Below, piece by piece: positions 36,901 to 46,600 of a DNA stretch of 64,000 bases; within the stretch, counting starts at the first letter, position 1; the number at the start of each line of letters is the position of its first letter. A model generated the notes under the pieces. That model was given only the letters and a program-made list of their open reading frames with translations, did no database searches and had not been told where the DNA came from. A program made the translations under genes and the position numbers. The DNA is from Zygaena filipendulae. Lineage: Eukaryota; Arthropoda; Insecta; Lepidoptera; Zygaenidae. The DNA lies in assembly GCA_907165275.2 (NCBI GenBank), contig OU015664.1, positions 5,914,001 to 5,978,000 on the forward strand, written 5' to 3'.

Positions 36901-37734
36901 AGTGTCCGCCGCTGAGCGTCGAGCAGGGCGAGGCGGGCGCGGGCGCGGCGGCAGCGCGCTGGGGCGCGTGGGGCGCGGCGCGCGCGCTGCACGGCTCGCT
37001 GCGCGCGCGCCGCGTGCACGTGGCGCTGCTGCACGCGCCCGACCTCGCCGCAGAAGACGTGTACGCGCCGCCCGCGCAGCTCGCCGCGCCAGCCAGGTTG
37101 GGACCATCATCATCACCGTCATATCAGCCGAAAGACGTCCACTACTGGACATTGGCCTCCCTCAAAGATCGCAACAACGGTACAACGACGGGTTATGCGC
37201 TTCCCGCATCCAATGGAGTCCTTCGCCAACATTACGTGCACTGCTGGGAACTTCACTAAGTCGTCGGTTCATCTTGTAGCGGGCCTACCCACGCGGCATC
37301 TGCCGGTTCGTGCTCGCTACTCGAGAACTTTCTTGCTTGAGGTCGGGATACAGGACGCCATCCCTTTTCTGTAAACCTGAAAACACATACTTATTATGCA
37401 AAATTTCATGACGATCGGTTTAGTAAGAAACAAACAAACAAATATACTCACATTTACATTTAACCTTGTAAGGATAATACGGAGTATGTATTTTTTCCCA
37501 CCCAGTCGGCCAGATACACCGAGCTCCGAGGTGAGTTCCTCTACAGCGTCAAGCAGCTGCGCCGTCACCATGCCCGGGGAGGCGGCAGAGTATAGCGCCA
37601 AAGTTCTCCCCACCAGCGCGCTGAAGGTGTTAGAGGACGCTCTCACCACGCCAGCCCCGAAGGACGCCTACTACTTAAAAGTGAAGCAAGACTCCTGGTT
37701 CACAAGAATGCCCTCTCTGAGAGTCGGACATTGA
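33989..37734 (+). CDS. Membrane-anchored short-chain dehydrogenase/reductase-like protein (SDR9C/BDH1-like), 5 exons, probable pseudoenzyme
   Basis: Exons: 33989-34159, 34948-35173, 36030-36203, 36862-37096, 37506-37734. They sum to 1035 nt (344 aa plus stop), and every junction is GT-AG with matching phase (0,1,1,2). Residues about 5-28 are a hydrophobic N-terminal anchor, then a Rossmann-type segment begins (TVLVTSVDTALG, 44-55). Further SDR marks are GIWAVINTAG (133-142, the usual NNAG region) and NVLGAL (159-164, where the family has its structural/catalytic Asn). Length and the N-terminal anchor fit the D-beta-hydroxybutyrate/retinol dehydrogenase-like SDRs. Oddities: the cofactor glycine motif TGxxxGxG reads TSVDTALG. 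The catalytic Ser region reads FYIGLTS. The YxxxK motif is replaced by an Ala-rich stretch (about 217-224, AGAAAARW). By family rules it should therefore not catalyse oxidoreduction; a binding or scaffold role is inference. A CAG acceptor just upstream (33941-33944) suggests a 5'-UTR exon further left, not located. The last-exon frame was chosen by phase; a second acceptor 8 nt downstream would give a shorter tail. Confidence 0.8.
35507..35512 (-). terminator. RNA polymerase III T6 terminator of the tRNA-Gly gene
   Basis: A run of six T on the minus strand lies 9 nt past the tRNA 3' end, the usual distance and form of a Pol III terminator. It supports the tRNA being a live gene. Confidence 0.75.
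35522..35591 (-). tRNA. tRNA-Gly(CCC)
   Basis: The reverse strand folds into a complete 70-nt cloverleaf. The acceptor stem is GCACTGC/GCAGTGC. The D arm is GTG/CAT with loop TAGTGGTAT. The anticodon stem is CAAGA/TCTTG with loop TTCCCAT, so the anticodon is CCC. The variable loop has 4 nt, and the T stem CCGGG/CCCGG encloses TTCGATT. The B-box GGTTCGATTCC is perfect. It lies antisense inside intron 2 of the SDR-like gene. No CCA is encoded, as normal for a eukaryotic nuclear tRNA gene. Confidence 0.95.
36351..36583. mobile_element. Foldback MITE in SDR-like intron 3, arms over 60 bp
   Basis: GCCGCACTCAGAGTCGACTT at the left end is exactly complementary to the right end. The pairing continues through TTAATGATTACTTAGTTAAG and TATAGATTTTTAAAACAAAA with near-perfect match. 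The inner part is AT-rich with no ORF. It would form a long hairpin in DNA or pre-mRNA. A diverged relative lies at 4421-4590. Confidence 0.88.
36641..36830. mobile_element. Partial copy of the TGACGTCA MITE family, SDR-like intron 3
   Basis: It shares ACATTGAGTCGAAATGTC, a TGACGTCACGACTC segment and the TTTTTATCTTCTAACTGGCG end with the 6.05 kb element. It has lost the outer left end. It stops about 30 bp before the exon 4 acceptor. Confidence 0.7.
37105..37345 (+). mobile_element. Lepidopteran retroelement-like fragment in SDR-like intron 4
   Basis: CATATCAGCCGAAAGACGTC, CACTACTGGACATTGGCCTC and a tail with CTACTCGAGAACTTTC resemble a very widespread lepidopteran interspersed repeat ('catcagccgaaggacgtccactgctgga' type). 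Antisense frames are short. A short relative of its head is at about 40,858-40,910. Confidence 0.65.
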
Positions 37735-38153
37735 AGAGACGCTCAACCTTCCCTCTAAACAAGCCGAAATTGCAACAATGTTGCCGAACATAGCAAAATT
37801 GGGAGTATGTAACTTAAATGTGAACTTGCAACGTCCTTTATGCAATGGTGCGGAACGTTGCTGCAATGTGAAGTCGAAAGTAGTCTGAGGTAGCATCATA
37901 TACGAGTACCTTTTAAATGCCACGGATAAACAAATTTTCTGAAACTTCTTGTAAGTTTCATGCTTATTGGGTTTTGCTTTTAACTATTATAACGTTTATA
38001 CATGCTCTGACAAGTTGTTTTTGTATTATGCTAATTAATTACTTAACTTATTATTTTAATTATATACCTATACCTATATTAGTTATTTTATCTGGGAACC
38101 ATTGAAATGCATATAATTTTGATCGGCTTTAATTTGGGTGTATCTGCTAATTA

Positions 38154-38159
38154 AATAAA
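38154..38159 (+). terminator. AATAAA poly(A) signal, candidate for the SDR-like gene
   Basis: This is a canonical AATAAA about 420 nt after the SDR-like stop, followed by T-rich sequence. It is consistent with a short 3' UTR ending before the convergent DNase II-like gene. Other AATAAA copies occur near 39,310-39,365. Confidence 0.5.
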
Positions 38160-39380
38160 CCTTAACATGTCTTTGTTGTCTGTGCATGCTGCATCATTCT
38201 AAATTTACTGTATAACATAACCGACCTTTCAATGAAACTTGGTATGATAACTTGAAATGTCCCGAGTCAAAGTTTTGGGGAATCCCGAAAGCCTTCCCGT
38301 GCAATTGCAGACTTCAGCTTTTTTGTCACGTACTAGTCAATAAGCCCAATATAAAAAATAACCATACAACGGAAACAAAGATGTGGATTGAAAGTATATA
38401 TGTCACTATACCTAATACATAACATAGAACGAGTAGTTATCTACATACTCTTTACTCACGCCTATCTCCCAGGAGCCAGGAGGCTAGGCAGAGACCTTAA
38501 ACCTTGCACTTGTTACGATCTTTATTCTTATTCTTTACACAACTCTTTCGCTTCGTTTATATGTAGGTATTACGTGGGTATATGTATATTGTATAATCTT
38601 TAGCAAACATTGCAATATTTATCTAATGAAAAAGCTTTTCCTGCCTTACAGGTACTTACCTGTAATTACTTAATTAAACGGTATATTATGATTGACTGAC
38701 CTAAATTAAGTTGCAATTATAATCTCAAACAAAATGTTATTGAAGCTATACCTACTTATTTAAATTTAATACCTATATTATTACTTTATTTGTGTATGCG
38801 TCCAGTGTTCAAATGTAAACATAGAGTTAATTTACATATAATTATATTCCGTATTTATAGAACGACCCACATAACCAACGAAATGAGGATTAGTGGATGA
38901 GTTTATGATTATTGTGCCAAATAGCCCAAAACAGGCAAATATCGAAGGTACTATAATATAATTTTAATACAATTTCTTTCTTGCTAACAACCAAATATTT
39001 GTATATTTATTTGAAAATAAAATCTCGATTACTTTTTTCACTTTCTTTCATCACTTTTTTATTTTTGTTACTCATTATTCGTCACAAATCATTTGTCTAA
39101 TTTTTAAAATTAAATTACAAGTAACTTAAGTGCCTTATTTGTTTATGAAATAATAACACATAACGAAATCTTATTTTCATATAGGTACTTAATGTAAAGT
39201 AAGCTATAAATAACTGTACTCTATGTAAATTTTTATAATTTATTTTAATCTTTATTACTTTTTATGATGTTTTATGGCGTTATGATCGTACATTTTTTAA
39301 ATGATGAACATTACCCGTGTAAATAAAATTGTCTTGTTATATATTAAATGTCTTTTTACTTAATAAAATGATAACGTTTG

Positions 39381-39386
39381 TTTATT
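39381..39386 (-). terminator. AATAAA poly(A) signal, candidate for the DNase II-like gene
   Basis: TTTATT on the plus strand reads AATAAA on the minus strand about 120 nt after the stop of the DNase II-like gene, a normal 3'-UTR distance. Confidence 0.55.
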
Positions 39387-39504
39387 TTCCAACGAATGTA
39401 AACATTTTTTCTTTTCCTTGTTATTCACTTCGTACATTATGCAACTGTTGGCAAGATCTTAGGTGGTTTAGCAAAAAGAAATCTTGGTCCTTCGATCCGG
39501 ATTT

Positions 39505-42368
39505 CTAGCACTCCGGTTCTTTAACTTTGAAATTATCAAACTTCACCCATACGTTATAGCTTTGTACACACAACAAGAGACCTCCGAGACCGGACCGGTC
39601 CTCTTTGTCCAGGTTGCTGGTGCACGTCCAGTACTGTTGGCCCCCTGAGCCGGTGCGCTGCCAGTGCGCCGCTGTGCTCACCGCAAAGCGAGCGTGATCC
39701 ACCTTGTGCTGAATGTACGTCACTCTCTCAGTAAGCTTCAGGGATATAGCTTTTATATTGCGAACACTGAAATTAAACGTCTTCTATTCTATGGGCTCAC
39801 GCTTCTATTTTTAATTAAAGAACTTATACTGTTTTAAATAGGTATACTGATGAAAAAAAATACGAAGTATTTCGTAATGTTTTAAGCATTAAATTCAACT
39901 CACGTCAAGTATCAGATTGCACAAGGAGACAACTGAAGTCTGCGTCAAATTTTGTAACTTAAAAATAATGCCAAATAATAATAATAATACGGTTAAATCT
40001 TTACCTACTCATTGATGTTTAAAAAGAACTGGAGCAATCGTCCTCCTAATTTGTGCTGACCCTATAAGTGGTTATGACCGAGTATCGTGTGCTTATAATT
40101 TTTCTTAGAAACTTAATGGCAAGACAAGAAACTAAAATTATAATTATTACCCATAATCCCTTCCACATACGGATTTTAACTGTTCCTTGTCGTTTCGTCC
40201 GTAAACATCAAGTATGATGTGTTTTAACTTCGCGAACCTACTGTATAGGCATTTCGTTCCACCTGGAACTCGGACCAGCAAGGAAACTCGCGTATCGCCT
40301 ACCGTGTGGAAGTCCCAAGATTTTCTCACTTTTCTAAAATAGACACATTTTTTATCTGTAAAAGTATATTTTAACAAAAAGAAGTACATTATTTACGTAC
40401 CTACCTATAAAATAATTTTATTTTGTATCCGTTAACTGCATTTTAAAAAAGGAATAGATTATAAATCATAAATAGGACTACTTTTTTTAAAACAATCATT
40501 GTAAATAATCCTTCAAAAATATACGACGAGAGTTAGTTACCGTAGTAAAGATTTTGGTGCGCTTTTCGTGAATGTCCATTCTGGAAGTAGGGGCTTCAAA
40601 GACTGGGCGATCTTCACATATCTGAACTTCGATCCAGCGGCTTTTACGTAATTAACCAATGTATTCAGCGTATCGATATCTAATGATAGACACATCATCA
40701 GGTGACCGTTGGCTAATTGATCCTCTGGAAACGTTGGTCTATCTTCTGGAAAGCCAAAACTCCTACATATGTAGTAAGGGTAACAAATATTCAAGGTACC
40801 TGGTACATACTTTCTGAATCAAGGATGTCTAGAAATTAAGATAATAATGCGACTTCGTAGTCATCATATCAGCCGACAGATGTTCCACTGGAGATCACAA
40901 GTAGATAAGCGTGATTTGCATCAGCGAAATCATATGGTTGATTTAAAATTTAGTTATGATCCATAATATTATTTAGTAATGGTAGTATGGCCAAAAGTTA
41001 ATACGTATAGTTTTCGAGGTAATTTATTTTGAATTTAGCGTTTTACAAAATCACTCCCTAATGTAAGGATTGAGGATATTTCAATTTATTTATAAGTTCA
41101 TTTCAGTCCCTCTATTTTGTCCTACGAAATACGCCGCAAGTTACCACATGGTGTGTATCTAACCTGAAACCCTGCTTATTAGTAAAAGATATGTAGGCAG
41201 TCGATTTGATACGAACTTACTCGATAAGACCGGTAACCCTGGCACGGTGTGACCCAACCAAACTCCTCCCATTTCATCGGACATCAGCATTCCCATAGCA
41301 GCTGAACCGCCAAAGTCTTTGGTCTTGTTACGTCTATCGTACACCGCTGCAGCTAAGTGTTCTTTGTAAGTAGTCTGAATTATAAATGGGTAACTAAAGT
41401 TAAGCCTAACGATGCTGTCGCTAATAAAAAACCAAATCTTAGGCATGGGGTTAAACCTCAGAGATCAACTATACTAGGTACATAATATACCTATCTAGCA
41501 GTACAGAATAAACTTCACCCTAGGGTCTAGTAAATACTTTACGTACCTAATATTATGTACATTTAAGTTTTTATCTATTGAACCGATTCAAAAAATTCAT
41601 TTAGTGATATAGGAAGCTACAAAATATCTGAAGGACATAGGATAGTTTTTAGAGTTCATTAAAGAGTCCCGATTTTTAAGCGGGTGTATGTTCTCGACGG
41701 GGAATAACTGATTTATTCATTGTAAATGTGTTATAAAAAAGATTACTTACTTTGAATAATGGATATAAAGTGTGTTGAAACATGGAGGTGGCAGTGATGT
41801 AAACATCGGAGGGCTGCCATTTACCCGTTGTAGCCGGAGTGATATAGGAGAAGTTGCGACCTGTCTCCAGATATGGAGCCAATTCACTCGGTGGCTTGTA
41901 TAAATACCACCTGGATTTTCGGAAATATTTGTCAGAGTAGTTTCTTTTTTATTTGTGTAATGAAAATTATAAATAACTATAGGTACACATTTCTAAGAAC
42001 AACTACCTAGTTTAGAAACGATCTCATTCTATAAATGCACAATAACCATTCATAAAACTATGTAAATAATGTAAATACATGTACTTTAAGCTCAGACGAA
42101 ATAAGGTAATAATTTGGGATCAAAAAAATCGCACTTCGAAGAAAATTGCACCAAAATACGCAATGACAATCTTCTCTTTAGATGTATGATTTATAAACTT
42201 GAATTTGGTAGGTCTAATAAATTATTTAAATACTTGGTATTACCAATCTACGGGTTTATTGTCATTATCTCTGCAGTGTATGCCGAGGTAACCCCAGCCT
42301 TGCAGATACTCCAGACAATCTCCAAATGTTACAAATAACGCCGCACACATGTAAAAAATACTCCACAT
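39505..42368 (-). CDS. Deoxyribonuclease II-like secreted protein, 6 exons, active-site motifs degraded
   Basis: Exons in transcript order: 42368-42244, 41910-41751, 41374-41221, 40799-40541, 40333-40151, 39766-39505. They total 1143 nt (380 aa plus stop) with GT-AG borders and consistent phases (2,0,1,2,2). Residues 1-24 form a signal peptide, followed by CRDNDNKPVDW, the family's mature N-terminal motif. Next come WWYLYKPPSELAPYLETG, then GGVWLGHTVPG, HLMMCLSLD and a C-terminal stretch with YWTCTSNLD; these align to DNase II along its whole length. DNase II is an acid, metal-independent lysosomal nuclease of the phospholipase D fold that needs two HxK motifs. Here the first (HTKG in active members) reads AAMG and the second (DHSKW) reads DHARF. 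His and Lys are thus lost in the first motif and Lys becomes Arg in the second. The frame is fully open, so this looks like a maintained paralogue without nuclease activity rather than a decayed copy. It lies 1.3 kb downstream of the intact paralogue in the same direction and converges on the SDR gene. Confidence 0.87.
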
Positions 42369-43659
42369 ATTTCCAGATACCTAGACGTTTTATAGTATAT
42401 GCGTTTTAGATAACAACATAGCAATATAAGATTATTGATATTGGTTTTACTGCCGTCTGTTATACCTACATACCTACCTACTTTTCATAATCAGACTGTG
42501 GCCTGAGGCTCATTCTCCTGCGTTGTAGGAATATAAGGCGCGTCGTCCCTACAAAAAGAAAAAGGTTTAGTAGTACCATATTTACTTTGAGTAGTATCTA
42601 CTAACAAGTCACTACAGGTTTTTACAATTTATTTATTCTAGTAGGAAAAAATTATACCTATTTATTATTATTATTATAATTAAAAAGTTTATGGCCTTGG
42701 GTAAGAAAAGTAATACAAAAAAGTTCAGTAAAACCGAAAAAGACTGAAGGCTTCAGTAGGTATAATAAATTAGTCCATGGTTTGGGCGAAGAACTGAGAA
42801 ATATTAGAACAATATCCTTACAAAATATACGTAGGTATCTCGTTAATCACCGTTGAGTGATTGGTCGAAGCGGGGACAGCAAATCTACTTAAAATTATTT
42901 TAAACGAAATATTATTTTTACAACGGGTGGCCTTAAATTGACCTTTATAAGGGCGTTATAATTATTTTCAACTAGGTACACATACAGGTTGTAGGGTTAA
43001 CTGGACTAGTATAGTATTATCACAGAAGTAGACTGAGGCAAATCACCATTCACCACTAACCGTGTAGGTACACTGAGTTACAAGTTACGCTAATGTAGTT
43101 AGTCGGTTCGGGTTAGATAGTAGTTTCAATAAAATTCAGTAGTCGTTTTAAATAAAATAAGTCAAACTTTTGATCATGATTTTTTATTTATTTATTTACA
43201 TTCGTTATCAGCAGTAAAATTACTGGATAATGGCGACAATGCTTTACACAAACTGTAATTTATACGATCACAGCAACACACAAATATCAGACGAAATACA
43301 CTCAATTTTTTGTACTACAACTATATTTACATGAAACATTCGCTTTAGTACCCTCTTTAGTACTTAAAAAAATCCCGCCATTTCTGTGAACCGATATACT
43401 TAATGAAATGGTTATGAAATATTTATTATATAATACATATTTTATTATCTTCATAAATAGAATCAGTTAAAAATGGCTCACTTAATTTTAGTAGTGAAAA
43501 TACTGACATATCCGAGAAAGAAAGACTGCGCTACATTCACATATGCACCTAAAACCATTCAGCATAAGATTGATCCTTAGTTTCGAGTATTATCGGTGGT
43601 TATTTATCTCTTCGTGTGCACGCGAACGACCTTATGGCGATGGCCGACCCGTACACTAT
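42369..43659. other. Spacer between the two DNase II paralogues
   Basis: It must hold the promoter of the DNase II-like gene and the 3' end of DNase II. A segment at 43,025-43,085 (GACTGAGGCAAATCACCATT) recurs inverted at 57,779-57,830. Confidence 0.5.
43422..43427 (-). terminator. AATAAA poly(A) signal, candidate for DNase II
   Basis: AATAAA on the minus strand lies about 235 nt after the DNase II stop. A cluster of further copies lies near 43,183-43,195, so the exact site used is uncertain. Confidence 0.45.
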
Positions 43660-46600
43660 TTATTGGTTGTTGCACGATTGCACGGACTCTATGAGGTGGG
43701 CGAAGTTGCCCCAGAGTATAGGCCCCGAAGTACACACCGTGCCCCCGCCGCGAGACTCTTGTGGCAACTGAAATAAGAGCATAAAATTGTCATTGTTATA
43801 CAAAATATGCAAGTATTTTTTTAAGTGATGTTTCTTTAGGCACGGCATGCATACAGCAGGACAAAAAATCTTCACTTTACACAACGGCAGCTCACTGAAT
43901 ATAAATAGGCATAAGATAACCTACCTAATAGGTACGTTACAAAATATTAATAATAATTTTTACTGTACCTACCTACCTATTAGGTATATTAAGCGAATTA
44001 TAAATACAAACATTTACATTCGCATTTATAATTTTAATTAAGATACTATAGTATAGTATTATTATCACAGTATTATCTGCGGTTAGGATAAGTTAGGATT
44101 GTAGATGATGATATAAGTTTCGCCGCATAAAGGTCCATTTATATCTACAGACATTGAGCGTGCCAGACACGTTCCGTGCCCCGTGGCAGACAAAATAACA
44201 TTCTCCTATACAGTGCGTAGTAATTAATGTATTTATTCATATCTATCGTAACACGGCCGCACAGACGCCGACAGACACGGGCCAGTATTGGCGTAAAGAA
44301 TATTTGTCTCGCGGTTCATTTCTGTGCGTATCTGTGGCTACATGCCGAGCAGAGTGAATAGAGCATCAGGACCGTGCAGACGTCTTTTGTAAATAAACGG
44401 TGTCGGTTGGTTTCTGCCTACATTTCTACCCTGGCACGTGTCTGGCACGGAACCTTTCTGGCACGCTCAATGTCCGAAGATATAAACGGACCTTAATTGT
44501 TGAGTGCTCACCGCTCTGTTGATGTCTCCGACGCAGACCCAGTAGTCGGCCACCTTGGTGTCCTGGCTATTGTGCATCTTGTGGGCGACCGCCACCGCCC
44601 ACTTGGAGTGGTCGTTGTGCGACGTGAACGACATCTTCGCTATGGGGAACTTCAGGCGCTCTATGTTGCGCACTCTGCGGCGAGTACGGCCAGCATCAGA
44701 AATATATAATATTTTACTGTTTACATGGGCACAGATAATATAATACTATACATGGGTATACCGAAGGGGCAGGGGGCAGCTGCTCCCCGCTGGATTTTCT
44801 TAAGTCCCCACTAACTATCTAGTTTTGTCGATAAAAGTTAAGAAAAGGACTTGTTGCCATTTTCAATACAATACAGATATAAGTTACTTTCAAAATAGCT
44901 ATTGGATAATTAATGAATTTACAAAAATAATTACCTCATTTATTTATGTTTATTTATTTGACTAGATGCTTATAAAAACTGATTTACCCCTCCTGGCCCA
45001 GAACTTGGGTACGCTTTTGACAGCCGAGTCGTTAAATCTTGCTGCAATAATAATGAAACTAAACGAGTTCAACGACTTACAAAATGTTTAGATATATATT
45101 TTTGATGCTGATTGTACGTATACATAGTTAATTTCATACATATAGAACATAAAAAAAAGTTGAAATCTCCTAGTTTTCACATTGGCGTAGCTAGGGCTGA
45201 ACTAGCCACAGTCATGTAATGAGAGATCATATTTAATTATGTTTAGTAATAAATAATAATGCACGTCATTCCTATTGACCATAATGTGACCTATTTCATC
45301 ACTGCCCACCCTGACCCTCCTTCCCCTAAAATCTTTAGTACCGTCATTTTTTCTTGGGTGGGCAAAGTTTCTACATATAGGGTAAAAATGTCGCGGAACG
45401 TCATTGGACGCGAGAAGCGCAGGACTGGTCGTTGTGGCGATTCTTGAGAGAGGCTTGTGTCCAGCATGATGCACGTGATGATGATGATGAGCACAGAGCA
45501 AATAGATTACCTAACTAGAGAGGACATGTAGGCGGGGCAGGAGGCGCGATACCGCTCGCTGGAAAGGAAGTTAGAGCAAATGCTCAAAACTTCTTTTGCT
45601 ACCATACCAAGTATATTCACCACAATATTCCCAAAACTGTGAATTTTGAAAACAGTCACTAAGTAAAACATAACCTTAAACGTTTTACGTAAATGAATGT
45701 TTTAGTGCGAAAATCACCCGGCGACACTAGTTTTCATCTGTTTTCTGTAACTAAGTTGATGTCCCTTCTATCTGTTATTTTATGTTCTGTGACGGTAATT
45801 ATACGTACTGGAAGTTCCTAGTGCACTCGGAGTCGAGCGCGCCGGGCCCGTTGGTCCAGGTCTCGGCGAGCAGGTCCGACTGCAGCACCTCCGCCACCAG
45901 CCCGCTGTACAGGTCGTCGTTGAACATCGCGCTCTTCGCGAACGACAGGAACTTGCGACCGACCAGCGTCTCGAAGCTCTCTATGTGGTACCTGACAAAA
46001 AATGTGGTTAGGCACTGTTTATGTTTGTTTCTTTTTATTGTGTGTTGTGCTGAAATAAAAGGATTTTCTTCTTCTTCTTAAAATAAAAAAAAATCAATGA
46101 GTTCGTCAGTTAGATAATAAATAATAGACACGTATGGACACGTACACTTAAAGTACCTATGTGTTTTGTAAGATAATCTTAAGAGCTGTGGATACTGTTA
46201 CAAAAATCCTTAATAAATGCGAATGTGTTTGTTTGTTAAGTTTTCACGCCTTAAGTACTTATCCAATATCATAAAATTTTACATGGGGACTGAACATTAT
46301 ACCACATATTGTAATTTCTTCTTTATACATAGTGTAGTTATAAGGTTTAAATTTCAATAAATCATGCAATGAAAACGAAATTTAATTTATTACTTGGCTA
46401 CAAAGCAATTACTTGTGGTAGTCACTGTAAAGTGTAACGTGTTACGTGTTAAATATTAAGACTGGCACAGTACAGGCTCAATATCGTTCGTGTCAGTGTT
46501 TAAAATACCTGTTAATAATTTTGAAATGCTCACCAAGGCGACACGTCTATTGTCTTGTTGTGCACCACGTCGAACAAGTTGGGCAGCTCGTTCTCGAACT

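Larger units (their letters stand above)
37735..39504. other. Convergent 3' flanks of the SDR-like and DNase II-like genes
   Basis: It holds the poly(A) signals listed; otherwise AT-rich and without recognisable elements. Confidence 0.55.

Noticed and set aside
36853..37279. Ala/Arg-rich frames on both strands over SDR-like exon 4
   Set aside because: High GC removes stop codons; only one frame keeps phase with exons 3 and 5.
37514..37583. Alternative acceptor giving the tail YTELRGEFLYSVKQL and an early stop
   Set aside because: It is in phase too, but the upstream acceptor at 37505 gives a longer tail (ALKVLEDALTTPAPKDAYYL) that resembles SDR C-termini. The alternative cannot be fully excluded without RNA data.
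42490..42551. Terminal-exon-like stretch on the minus strand (TTTTTGTAG then DDAPYIPTTQENEPQATV and stop)
   Set aside because: It fits neither DNase II gene by family alignment; both already have complete ends. It may be 5'-UTR of the DNase II-like gene or chance.
45202..45501. 99-codon His-rich minus-strand frame in DNase II intron 6
   Set aside because: It runs over an ATGATGATG-type tract and intronic repeat-like DNA; no family match.
45805..45809. Alternative DNase II exon 6 donor TAC|GTATAA
   Set aside because: It breaks phase with the only fitting acceptor of exon 7 and disagrees with the 183-nt exon of the paralogue.
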